Assembly: GCF_017813235.1 (NCBI RefSeq)
Contig: NZ_JAGISH010000002.1
Coordinates: forward strand, 186,001 to 250,000
Direction of reading: 5' to 3'
DNA length: 64,000 nt
Source: Sagittula salina
GTDB lineage: Bacteria > Pseudomonadota > Alphaproteobacteria > Rhodobacterales > Rhodobacteraceae
The notes beneath the pieces were generated by a model, which saw only the letters and a list, made by a program, of their open reading frames with translations, had not been told where the DNA came from and made no database searches. This document shows positions 18,076-26,492 of this stretch, one piece after another. The position numbers were made by a program, and so were the translations under genes. The stretch's first letter is position 1; every line of letters starts with the position of its first letter.

Positions 18076-18777
18076 ATGGGACTGAACCGCAAACCGGAGA
18101 CCGACAGGCTGCCCGTCAGCCAGAGGATCGACCAGCGGATGCCGAACCCCAAGCGGCGGCGGATGCGCCCGACCGACTGGGCAATCCGGGGAGAGCTGTT
18201 CCTGAACTGCTCGTGCACGGTGTTCTGTCCCTGCGTTGTGTCGCTGGGGCGGCACGACCCGACAGAAGGCAGTTGCAAGGCCTGGATGGCGATTGCCATA
18301 GACGAGGGGCATTACGAGAACCATTCCCTGAGCGCGCTGAACGTGGGCCTGATGGTGGAGATCCCCGGCAAGATGGCCGAGGGCGACTGGCGCGTGGCGG
18401 CCTATATCGACGAGCGCGCCTCCGCCGGGGCCTACGACGGGCTGCTGAAGATCCTGTCGGGCGAGGCCGGGGGGACGACGGGGCTGTTCACGCTGCTGGT
18501 CAGCACGATCATCGGCCACGAGCGCGAGAAGGTGGAGATCGTGCGGGAGGGTACGAAACGCGGGCTGTATATCGGGCGCAAGATCCAGGGCGAGATCGAG
18601 ATGGTCCCCGGCGCGTCGAAGGAGCACCCGGTGGTGGTGTCGAATACCCAGTACTGGATGGGGCCGGACGTGATCGTAGCGAAGGCGAACAAGTCCAAGG
18701 TGCGCGACTATGGCCGGGTCTGGGACCTGTCGGGCAAGTCCGGGGAGATCTGCGCCATCGACTGGAAGGGGGCGTGA
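18076..18777 (+). CDS. DUF1326 domain protein
   Basis: A 233-residue soluble protein of the DUF1326 family. The cysteine cluster NCSCTVFCPC (Cys45, 47, 51, 53) with Cys67 looks like a metal site. A 35-residue basic N-terminal extension precedes the domain. GGGAGGAAAC lies before the ATG at 18076. It is co-transcribed with the DUF2182 membrane protein; the cysteines of both suggest that they handle a metal or thiol-reactive ligand together, which is inference. Confidence 0.88.
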   Translation: MGLNRKPETDRLPVSQRIDQRMPNPKRRRMRPTDWAIRGELFLNCSCTVFCPCVVSLGRHDPTEGSCKAWMAIAIDEGHYENHSLSALNVGLMVEIPGKMAEGDWRVAAYIDERASAGAYDGLLKILSGEAGGTTGLFTLLVSTIIGHEREKVEIVREGTKRGLYIGRKIQGEIEMVPGASKEHPVVVSNTQYWMGPDVIVAKANKSKVRDYGRVWDLSGKSGEICAIDWKGA

Positions 18778-19583
18778 CGCGAACGCCGGAGGACGCGCGG
18801 ACGTCCGGGCGCTTTGGCGTGTTGCGGAACGGGTAGGCGCAGGGCCACGCCTTTGCCGCCTTCGGAGGCGGATCCGGGTGCTTTTCCCGGCTCTGTCCGC
18901 GGCTGCGGACTCAGCATAGTACCCCGACTTCTTTGGTCGGAACGGATGCGGCCGCGCAAAGCGGGGCGGCGTTGCGGAGAGCATGTGCCTGATGCCGCCG
19001 GCGTATGTCCGGGCGGCAGAGCGGTTCGGGCCGGACGGCGGGATCTTAGCATGGGCGGAGGCGGCAGGCGCCGAGGACGGAACCGGGTAGAAGATTTGGC
19101 CCTGCCGCGCTGGAGACACGGTATCGCGGCGCTGTGGCGCAAATTGTGACGGATGTCTTCGATGGCGCATCACCATGGCAACCAGACCCACAGGATACTG
19201 ATCTCGGCAGGATCGTCTGTATCGATCAGTGACCCGGTCTTCGGCGGTTGTTACACAGGCTGTAATCCGGGTGGTCCAGAGGACGCCAGCGGCGGGCATC
19301 TGGCGCCGGGTTGCCATGCTGGTAGCCTTGGCGACGCTGGCCATGGTGCTGGGTCTTTTTTGCGATGTGGCTGGGCGGGAGGCTGTAGGCGGTCGGCCAA
19401 GAAGACGCGATTTCGCCGCGCGTTGCGCGGCCTGCGGCCGCGTCCGGGGCTCTGCCCCGGACCCCGCGGTATTTCTGAACCAAAGAAGCAGCGGCGAGTG
19501 TCACTGGCCGGCATGGAAGGCGCTGTTTCAGGGCTTGCCGGGGCGGCGGATGCGCTAGATTGCCTGCCAAAGAAGGAGCCCGC
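18778..19583. other. 806-base intergenic stretch
   Basis: No frame here looks like a gene. Just past the DUF1326 stop is a hairpin CCGCCT-TCGG-AGGCGG (18857-18872) that could end that transcript. A copy of the dispersed hairpin repeat occupies 19445-19488. Short frames at 19153 and 19229 have no recognisable domain or good ribosome site. Confidence 0.55.
19445..19488 (+). repeat. Dispersed hairpin repeat, copy c (short form)
   Basis: GGGGC-TCT-GCCCC is followed directly by CCCCGCGGTATTTCTGAACCAAAGAAG. The variable second hairpin found in copies b, d and e is missing here, so this is a shortened version. It lies about 95 bases before the photolyase ATG. Confidence 0.7.
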
Positions 19584-21011
19584 ATGTCCGAAAGCGCTGT
19601 GAAACCCACCATCGTCTGGATCCGTCGCGATCTGCGGCTGACAGATCACGCGGCGCTGGTCGCGGCCTCCGAGCGGGGCGGGCCAGTCATCCCGGTCTTC
19701 ATCCGCGACGGCGGGGTGGACGCCCTGGGGGCCGCGCCGAAGTGGCGGCTGGGACTGGGGCTGGAGTATTACGCGGAAGTGCTGGCGGGGCTTGGGTCGG
19801 GGCTGGTCTTGCGCTCAGGCCCTGCGCGGGAGGTTCTGGAAGACCTGGTGGGTGAGACCGGCGCGGAGGCGGTATACTGGATGCGGGCCTACGACCCCGA
19901 CAGCGTGGAACGCGACAGGCGGGTGAAGGAGGCGCTGACGGCAAGCGGCGTGGTGGCAGAGAGCTTTGCCGGGCATGTGATGTTCGAGCCGTGGACGGTG
20001 GAGACGCAGCAGGGACAGTTTTACAAGGTTTACACGCCCTTCTGGAAGGCGGTGAAGGGCCGCACGGTGCCGGTGCCCAGGCCCGCGCCACGCGCGTTGC
20101 GCGCGCCGCCGCTCTGGCCTGCCGGCGAGAGGCTCACGGACTGGCACCTGGGTGACGCGATGCGCCGGGGCGCGGCGGTGGTGCGGCCCTACGTCCGGCT
20201 GGGGGAGGCGGCAGCGCAGGCGCGCCTGGCGGTCTTCATGCGCGACAAGGTGGACGATTACGCGCAGGCGCGGGACCGTGTGGCGGAGGATGGCACATCG
20301 GGCCTGTCGGAGAACCTGTCGCTGGGGGAGATCAGCCCGGCGGAGTGCTGGCACGCGGGGCTGCGCGCCATGCAGGCAGGCAAGGCAGGGGCGGAGACAT
20401 TTCTGAAGGAACTGGTCTGGCGCGAGTTCGCCTACCATCTGATGTGGCATACGCCGCGCCTGCTGACCGACAACTGGCGCCCCGAGTGGGATGGCTTTGG
20501 ATGGAACTCCGACGAGCGTCGCGCCGAGGTTAGGGCATGGAAGCAGGGGAGGACGGGCGTGCCCTTCGTTGATGCGGGGATGCGCGAGCTCTACGTGACC
20601 GGGCGCATGCACAACCGGGTGCGCATGGTGGTGGCGAGTTACCTGACAAAGCACCTGCTCGGCCACTGGCAGATCGGGCAGGCGTGGTTCGAGGACTGCC
20701 TGATCGACTGGGATCCGGCATCGAACGCTCTGGGGTGGCAATGGTCGGCGGGATCGGGGCCGGATGCGACGCCCTACTTCCGGGTCTTCAACCCGGTTAC
20801 CCAACGCGAGCGGTTCGACCGCCATTGTGTTTACGTAAACCGCTGGATCGCGGAGGGGCGGACAAGACCTTCGCAGGAGGCGCTGTCCTATTTCGATGCG
20901 GTCCCGGAGAACTGGCGGCTGTCACCCGGCGACGCCTACCCGAGACCGGTGGTGGATGTTAAAGAAGGCCGCGCCCGCGCGCTGGAGGCTTACGCCATGC
21001 GGGCGTTCTGA
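19584..21011 (+). CDS. phrB: Deoxyribodipyrimidine photolyase
   Basis: A 475-residue class I photolyase that repairs UV-induced pyrimidine dimers using blue light. The N-terminal alpha/beta antenna domain starts TIVWIRRDLRLTDHAAL; the C-terminal FAD-binding domain shows FLKELVWREFAYHLMWHTP, GRTGVPFVDAGMRELYVTG and WQWSAGSGPDATPYFRVFNP, all standard photolyase/cryptochrome landmarks. AAGAAGGAG lies before the ATG at 19584. It stands alone, with intergenic repeats at both sides. Length is normal. Confidence 0.96.
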   Translation: MSESAVKPTIVWIRRDLRLTDHAALVAASERGGPVIPVFIRDGGVDALGAAPKWRLGLGLEYYAEVLAGLGSGLVLRSGPAREVLEDLVGETGAEAVYWMRAYDPDSVERDRRVKEALTASGVVAESFAGHVMFEPWTVETQQGQFYKVYTPFWKAVKGRTVPVPRPAPRALRAPPLWPAGERLTDWHLGDAMRRGAAVVRPYVRLGEAAAQARLAVFMRDKVDDYAQARDRVAEDGTSGLSENLSLGEISPAECWHAGLRAMQAGKAGAETFLKELVWREFAYHLMWHTPRLLTDNWRPEWDGFGWNSDERRAEVRAWKQGRTGVPFVDAGMRELYVTGRMHNRVRMVVASYLTKHLLGHWQIGQAWFEDCLIDWDPASNALGWQWSAGSGPDATPYFRVFNPVTQRERFDRHCVYVNRWIAEGRTRPSQEALSYFDAVPENWRLSPGDAYPRPVVDVKEGRARALEAYAMRAF

Positions 21012-21023
21012 GCTCGGCCCCTC

Positions 21024-21087
21024 CTTCTTTGGTTTCCCAAATACCGCGGGGGAGACGCTCCAAAGGAGCGGCGGGGGCAGAGCCCCC
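21024..21087 (-). repeat. Dispersed hairpin repeat, copy d
   Basis: Read on the minus strand: GGGGGC-TCT-GCCCCC, then a second hairpin CGCTCC-TTT-GGAGCG, then CCCCCGCGGTATTTGG and a GAAACCAAAGAAG tail, where TTTGG-GAAA-CCAAA can form a third hairpin. It lies 217 bases beyond the 3' end of the minus-strand response regulator, in that gene's orientation, and convergent to phrB. Confidence 0.75.
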
Positions 21088-21303
21088 TTCGCCCTGGTCT
21101 GGCCGAGCCCTGCGTGGCGGGGTCGGGGCTCTCATATCGGGCTTGTCGCAACTTTCGGGGGCGACCCCGCTTCGGGAGGCGCGTCCAAGTCTGCTGCCCG
21201 CTGCGCAGTGATTCCGAATTTCCCGAATGTTGCGCGGCGGGGAGGCCAGCCACCGCTTTCCGAACCGGTCAGGGTCCCGCACGCGCTGCGGCGCGGGAGA
21301 GCG

Positions 21304-21921
21304 TTACGCCAGCCCCGCATCGCGTGCGATGATCGCCGCCTGCGTACGGTTGTTGACCTTGAGCTTGCGGAACAGCGTCTTCAGGTGAAGCTTGATCGTG
21401 GGTTCGGTCAGATCGAGATCGCGGGCGATCTCCTTGTTCGACTTGCCACGCGCCAGCCCTTCGAGCACCTCGGTTTCGCGCCGGGTCAGGTTGGCGACGC
21501 TGGAGTGTGCAGGCGCCTCGGGCGCGGCGGTCATGAAGTCGATGGGGGCGTATTGTTCGCCCATCGCCATGAAGCGCACCGCGTTGATAAGCGATTTCGC
21601 GGGCAATGTCTTGGGCACGAAGCCGGCCGCGCCGAGGGCAAGCGCCTGCTCGGCGATCTCGCGCGTGGCATTGCCGGATATCAGCGCGACGCGCTGGCCG
21701 CCCTTCATGGCCAGCACTTCGGAGAGGCTTTCGAGTCCTTGCATGCCGGGCATCTTGTAATCCAGCAGCACGAGGTTGTAGGGGGGGTCTTCCTCGATCC
21801 GGTCGCAGGCTTCGTCGAAGGTGGCGGCAGAGCCGAGTTCGAACCCCTCTTCGCCAAGGAAGGCGATCAACGTGTCACGCAGGAGGTCGTGGTCGTCGGC
21901 GATCAGTACTCTCATCATCAT
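21304..21921 (-). CDS. NarL/FixJ-type response regulator
   Basis: A 205-residue two-component response regulator. Receiver domain at 1-125: acidic pair Asp9-Asp10, phosphoacceptor Asp54 (LVLLDYKMPGM), and Lys104 (GFVPKTLPAKS). A LuxR-type helix-turn-helix occupies residues 145-203 (LTRRETEVLEGLARGKSNKE, then TIKLHLKTLFRKLKV). Three ATGs in a row (21921, 21918, 21915) make the exact start uncertain; no strong ribosome site is seen and a longer frame upstream is not receiver-like. It is divergent from an exported protein and hybrid-kinase pair, and is the natural output regulator of that phosphorelay. Confidence 0.93.
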   Translation of the reverse strand: MMMRVLIADDHDLLRDTLIAFLGEEGFELGSAATFDEACDRIEEDPPYNLVLLDYKMPGMQGLESLSEVLAMKGGQRVALISGNATREIAEQALALGAAGFVPKTLPAKSLINAVRFMAMGEQYAPIDFMTAAPEAPAHSSVANLTRRETEVLEGLARGKSNKEIARDLDLTEPTIKLHLKTLFRKLKVNNRTQAAIIARDAGLA

Positions 21922-22229
21922 GGATCGGGGGCCTGGATCAGGGAACGGATGGGACAGCGCAGCTGCCGGGTGGTCAGGGTATGGCACTTGCCGGGCAAGC
22001 CCAAGGGGGAAACCGGAGGGCCGGTCTACCCCTCGGGGCAGCGGTCGGTCAACGATCTCCCGAGATAGATAGATACGGGTTGCGGCAAAATTGCGGCAGT
22101 TCAGAAGCATTGTCCATGGTTCAGGGGCAGTTCCGCTCTATCCAATCGGACAGTGCCATGATCCCGATGACCTGATGATTTGACCGGCCACGACTGGCAC
22201 AAGCTTAAGTGACGCGAAAGGAGACGCCG
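21922..22229. promoter_or_regulatory. Divergent promoter region with direct repeat
   Basis: 308 bases between the response regulator and the exported-protein/kinase operon. TTGCGGCA occurs twice, at 22080-22087 and 22091-22098, an 11-base period that would place both copies on one face of the helix. This is a possible binding site for the adjacent regulator. Nothing else is recognised. Confidence 0.35.
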
Positions 22230-22889
22230 ATGACCATGCCCTCCCTCCCGCTCTGGAAGACTGCGGGGCCGCGCCGAACCGCCCGGATGCTGGCGACGGC
22301 TGTTCTGGCGCTCGGGTTGACCGGATTGTCGGACGGATCCCTCTGGCCCGGCGTTGCGGCGCAGACAGCCGCACAGCCGGGTGCCGGGACAGGTGTCGCG
22401 GCCGCTGTCGAGACGGGTGCCCGGACGCAGGCAGACACGCAACAGGCGACCCTGCCCAGCCCGAAGGGCCGGGTGCTTCTGACCATCAGCGGCGCAATCG
22501 GTGTCACCAATGGCGACGGCGTCGCGCGCTTCGACCTCGCCATGCTGCGCGATCTGGGTGAAAGCACTTTTGCCACCGAAACGATCTGGACTCCGGGAAT
22601 GCGGAGATTTTCCGGCGTGCAGCTGAAGGACCTGCTGGAGGCTGTAGAGGCCGAGGGCACCACCATCGAAGCCTTTGCCATCAACGATTACCGCGTGGAG
22701 ATCCCCGTGGCCGATGCCGTCGAAGGCGGGCCGATCATCGCTTATGAAATGGACGGTGCGCTGATGTCGCGGCGCGAGAAGGGGCCGCTCTGGGTGCTTT
22801 ACCCGTTCTCTTCTTCGGGTGACTATCGCACGGAAGTGATCTATTCCCGCAGCATATGGCAACTCGACCGGATGATCGTGCAGAAATGA
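22230..22889 (+). CDS. Exported molybdopterin-domain-like protein next to hybrid kinase
   Basis: A 219-residue protein with an N-terminal signal segment (ARMLATAVLALGLTGL, about residues 21-36) and a low-complexity Ala/Thr/Gln linker to about residue 75. The remainder resembles a reduced oxidoreductase molybdopterin-binding domain of the sulfite-oxidase type: FSGVQLKDLLEAVEAEG, FAINDYRVEIPVADA, KGPLWVLYPF and EVIYSRSIWQLDRM. It lacks the cysteine that ligates molybdenum in such enzymes, so I infer a binding or sensing role in the periplasm. The ATG at 22230 follows AAAGGAG. Its stop overlaps the kinase ATG, so the pair is coupled. Confidence 0.75.
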   Translation: MTMPSLPLWKTAGPRRTARMLATAVLALGLTGLSDGSLWPGVAAQTAAQPGAGTGVAAAVETGARTQADTQQATLPSPKGRVLLTISGAIGVTNGDGVARFDLAMLRDLGESTFATETIWTPGMRRFSGVQLKDLLEAVEAEGTTIEAFAINDYRVEIPVADAVEGGPIIAYEMDGALMSRREKGPLWVLYPFSSSGDYRTEVIYSRSIWQLDRMIVQK

Positions 22890-25690
22890 ACCGGAGCGCG
22901 TCGGACAGTAGGGCCGACGGCGCGTTCGACGGATTCCACGAGGCGGGCAAGGACGGCGCGGCCGACTGGGACGCGCTGCGGCAACAGCTGGGCAATGCGT
23001 CGGAGCAGGCCGCCGGGGCCGGACCCGGAAAGGGCCCGCTGAACGGGACGGTACCCCGACTGGCAAAGCGCACAACGTGGATGGTGCTGGCGGCGGGGCT
23101 TCTGGCCTTGGTGGTCATCGGTATCATGGTGGCGGACATCGTGCGCGAGTTCCGCCATTACGACACCGCCGATTCAGACAACGTGCATTGGGTTCTGAGC
23201 CAGGCCGAGGTGGAATTTCTCGAATTCCAGCGCGCCATCGACCTTGCCCGTGTCGAAGGCGGCAGCGGCGCTCTTGAACAGGTGGTGGAGGAATTCGACG
23301 TCTTCTACAGCCGGGTCACGACACTCTCGACGGGTTCGCTGTATGAACCGCTGCGCACGACACCGGGCTTCGGCCAACCGCTGAACCGCATCCGGCTCGA
23401 ACTGGACGCGATGATTCCCGCGATCGACGGGGCACGTCCCGAACTGCGCGCAGCGCTGCCCGAACTCGCATCCCGCAGCGCCCGGTTGCGCCCGCTCCTG
23501 CGCGAAATGGCGACCAGTGGACTGCAATATTTTGCGGTGGTCTCGGACCGCAGCCGAGCCACGGTGGCGGAGACCCTGATCCGGTTGGCGACGGTGACAG
23601 TCGCGCTGATGATGGCGCTTCTCCTGCTTCTGGCCCACACCCGCCGCGTCAGCCTGCAGATCGAACGCCGTGGGCAGGAACTGGTGGGGGCCTATTCGCG
23701 GCTGAATACCATTCTCGAAACGGCGCTGGACGCGGTCGTGGTGACCGATCTCGACGGGCGCATCGTCAGTTTCAACCCCGCCGCCGAACGCATCTTTGGC
23801 TGGCGCTACGAGGAAGTCTTTGGTCGCACGATCGGCGCCACCATCGTGCCTGACCACCTGAAGAATGCGCATATGGAGGGGATGCGCCGGATGCACGCGG
23901 GCGGCGCCATGCACGTCGTCGGTCAGGGCCGGATGCGGATGGAAGCGAAGCGTCGCAACGGCGAGGTCTTTCCGGTGGAAATGGCGCTGGAACGTGTCCG
24001 CACCGGCGGTCAGGAGATCATCGTCGGTTTCCTGCGGGACATTTCCCACCGCGTGGCGCAGGAGACCGAGCTGGTCGAGGCGCGCGACCGGGCGCTGGCG
24101 GGCGAGAAGGCCAAGAGCGAGTTTCTCGCGATGATGACGCATGAGATCCGCACGCCTCTGAACGGGATACTCGGCAACCTGTCCCTGCTGAAGGACACGG
24201 CGCTGGATTCCGTTCAGGCGCGCTACATGCGTGCGATGGAGACTTCCGGCGCCGTGTTGATGAGCCACGTCGACGCTGTACTGGACGTTGCCCGCTTCGA
24301 AGCGGGCGCGCAGGGGCAGGTGGCGCAGGTGGTGAACCTCGGGCGGATGGTGGACGACCTCGTCGAAAGCCAGGCGGGCGCCGCGGCGGCGCGGGGCAAT
24401 GCGCTGCGCTGGCGCTGGGAGGGAGAGCCTGCCGACTGGGTGCGGCTGGACGCATCGCGGCTGAGCCAGGTCTTGCTGAACCTGGTGGGCAACGCCATCA
24501 AGTTCACGCGCGACGGCAGCATAGCGCTGGAGCTGGAATGCGACGGAGAGGACTGGCTGGAGATCCGGGTGATCGACACCGGTCGGGGCATTCCCGAGTC
24601 CGATCAGGGGCGTGTCTTCGAGGACTTCCAGACCGCGGGCGGCGCCGCCGGCGACGGATCGGGCAGCGGGACCGGGCTGGGGTTGGGTATTGCGCGGCGC
24701 TTTGTCGAGGCCATGGGCGGCGAGATCGGCGTGGAAAGCGAGGAGGGCGCGGGCAGCGTCTTCTGGCTGCGGCTTCCGCTCTGGCGGGTTGCACCGCCGG
24801 AGGATGAGGCGCGGGAGGGAGCCGGTGAAGCCCCGGAGAAAGCTGTGGGGAAGGCCCCGGCAAAGGCAAAGGTTTCAGTGCCGCGTTCGGTGTTGCTGGT
24901 CGAGGACAACCAGATCAACCGGGACCTTGCGCACGAGATGCTGGAGCGACTGGGACACCGCGTCACGGAGGCATGCAATGGCCAGGAGGCGGTCACGGTG
25001 GCCGAGGCAGAGCGCTTTGACCTGATTCTGATGGACATCCGGATGCCGGTCATGGACGGGCTGCAGGCGACCCGGCTGATCCGCGAGGGCGACGGGGCGA
25101 GCCATGCCACCCCGGTTGTGGCACTTTCGGCCAATGTGCTGCCGGAGGCGCGAGACCGTTTCGTTGCGGCGGGCATGTCGGGCTTTCTCGCCAAGCCGGT
25201 CACTCCGGCGGATCTTGAGCGTGCCATAGAGGCATGGTGCCGCCCGGTGCCGGGAACCTCGTCTGGTTCCTCTTCAGGCGCTTCGGATTCCGTCGATTCG
25301 GGTTCTGGCTCGCCGGGCGCGGCTGAGGGTGCCACGGGGGGAGCCACGGGGGGAGCCACTGAGGGAGCGGTTACGGCTCAGTTTTCGGAGGCGCTCGCAG
25401 TGCCGGCTCAGGCGACGTGCGGCGGACGTGCGTCGGCGCTCCTCCAGCGGTATCTGGGCGAGGTGGAGGCGCTGTTCGAGGGCCTTTGTGCGGCCGGTGA
25501 CACGCGGCGGCTGGCAGAAGACGCGCACCGGGTGGCGGGCAGCGCGGCGGCCTTTGGGCAGCCGGGGCTGCGCGATGCGCTGGTGGAACTGGAAGACGCC
25601 GCTCTGGCTGGCGATGTCTCGCGGCTTGAGAATGCAATTCGCGCCGCCCGCAGGGCGCGCGCCGAGGCGCCGGAACCGTCGCTGGGCTGA
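22886..25690 (+). CDS. Hybrid sensor histidine kinase (PAS-HK-REC-HPt)
   Basis: A 934-residue membrane sensor with all parts of a phosphorelay. Two membrane segments (about 64-84 and 231-250) enclose a 145-residue periplasmic helical sensor; then a PAS domain (270-385), HisKA with His419 (MMTHEIRTPLNG), an ATPase domain (NLVGNAIKF, DTGRGIP, GTGLGLGIA), a receiver with Asp717 (LMDIRMPVMDG) and Lys770, and a C-terminal HPt with His881 (AHRVAGSAAAFGQ). A flexible linker of Ser/Gly and GGAT-type repeats (791-830) joins receiver and HPt. The ATG overlaps the previous stop (ATGA). The divergent NarL-type regulator is the probable phosphate acceptor. The signal is unknown. Confidence 0.94.
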   Translation: MNRSASDSRADGAFDGFHEAGKDGAADWDALRQQLGNASEQAAGAGPGKGPLNGTVPRLAKRTTWMVLAAGLLALVVIGIMVADIVREFRHYDTADSDNVHWVLSQAEVEFLEFQRAIDLARVEGGSGALEQVVEEFDVFYSRVTTLSTGSLYEPLRTTPGFGQPLNRIRLELDAMIPAIDGARPELRAALPELASRSARLRPLLREMATSGLQYFAVVSDRSRATVAETLIRLATVTVALMMALLLLLAHTRRVSLQIERRGQELVGAYSRLNTILETALDAVVVTDLDGRIVSFNPAAERIFGWRYEEVFGRTIGATIVPDHLKNAHMEGMRRMHAGGAMHVVGQGRMRMEAKRRNGEVFPVEMALERVRTGGQEIIVGFLRDISHRVAQETELVEARDRALAGEKAKSEFLAMMTHEIRTPLNGILGNLSLLKDTALDSVQARYMRAMETSGAVLMSHVDAVLDVARFEAGAQGQVAQVVNLGRMVDDLVESQAGAAAARGNALRWRWEGEPADWVRLDASRLSQVLLNLVGNAIKFTRDGSIALELECDGEDWLEIRVIDTGRGIPESDQGRVFEDFQTAGGAAGDGSGSGTGLGLGIARRFVEAMGGEIGVESEEGAGSVFWLRLPLWRVAPPEDEAREGAGEAPEKAVGKAPAKAKVSVPRSVLLVEDNQINRDLAHEMLERLGHRVTEACNGQEAVTVAEAERFDLILMDIRMPVMDGLQATRLIREGDGASHATPVVALSANVLPEARDRFVAAGMSGFLAKPVTPADLERAIEAWCRPVPGTSSGSSSGASDSVDSGSGSPGAAEGATGGATGGATEGAVTAQFSEALAVPAQATCGGRASALLQRYLGEVEALFEGLCAAGDTRRLAEDAHRVAGSAAAFGQPGLRDALVELEDAALAGDVSRLENAIRAARRARAEAPEPSLG

Positions 25691-25893
25691 GTCTGATTTG
25701 GTGAGCGGCTCGGCTTGCGGTCCCGCGGCGGGGCTGCGTCTGACGATGATCGCATCGTCAGAGGTCCGATGTCAGCTTAATACGGGGCGTGCATCGTACT
25801 ATTTCGTGCAGTCTGGCGCCGGCCCCTCGCACCGGCCCGGACCCTCGTACCGGCAGTGTCGCTGGCTGCGCGACGCGCGGGGCTCCCGATACC

Positions 25894-26325
25894 TCAGGAA
25901 GAGACGCCCGCCATGGAACTCATCGCCACCCAGCCGGTGCGACCGTTGCCGAAGTTCATCTTGCACATCGGTTTCGCGTCATCGCAGGTCTGGATGTAAC
26001 CGCCTTCGCCGGGCAGCAGCTGACCGGTGGCGTTGGTGGCGTCAGACCCGTCGTAGATGCTGATGCCGCTGTCTCCCATGTTGAAATAGGCGATGTTGCG
26101 CGGCAGGTCGCGGCGCCAGTTCTGCGCCCTCGGGGCCTCCTGCCGGATCGGCGCGGGCGCCGAAAGGCTGGGCGTGCCCGACAAGGTGATGGGACCGCCG
26201 GAGGTAGTCTGCGTGGCGGGGTCCGGCGTCAGCGACCGGGTTGCCTGTTTCACCTGTCCGCAGCCTGCCAGCGTCACGGCCAGTAGGCCCGCGCCGAGCC
26301 CTGCGATGAAAATCTGTCGTTTCAC
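25894..26325 (-). CDS. Putative lipoprotein, SH3-like
   Basis: A 143-residue lipoprotein: MKRQIFIAGLGAGLLAVTLA followed by the lipobox cysteine Cys22 (TLAGC). A Thr/Pro/Ser-rich linker leads to a C-terminal beta-rich part (about 75-143) with the segments NIAYFNMGDSGISIYDGS and GRTGWVAM, which resemble a bacterial SH3 domain, and two further cysteines near QTCDDAKPMC that could form a disulfide. It would be anchored in the envelope. It stands alone between two plus-strand operons. Function unknown. Confidence 0.72.
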   Translation of the reverse strand: MKRQIFIAGLGAGLLAVTLAGCGQVKQATRSLTPDPATQTTSGGPITLSGTPSLSAPAPIRQEAPRAQNWRRDLPRNIAYFNMGDSGISIYDGSDATNATGQLLPGEGGYIQTCDDAKPMCKMNFGNGRTGWVAMSSMAGVSS

Positions 26326-26492
26326 GACTGTACACTCCTGTAGGCCCGGGGCGTGCCCGTGATGGTTTGATCAATGAATGATCCGGGCCGTGGGACCCGG
26401 CGTATGCATTCCAGTAAAACACCACTTCGCGTGAAATCCCAAGCCCCTATGGCTGGCCGGGGTGCCATGACGCCACAATCCTGGAGGTATGG

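Noticed and set aside
18836..19149. Short overlapping frames between DUF1326 and phrB
   Set aside because: Arg/Gly-rich on both strands, no starts with ribosome sites, no domain.
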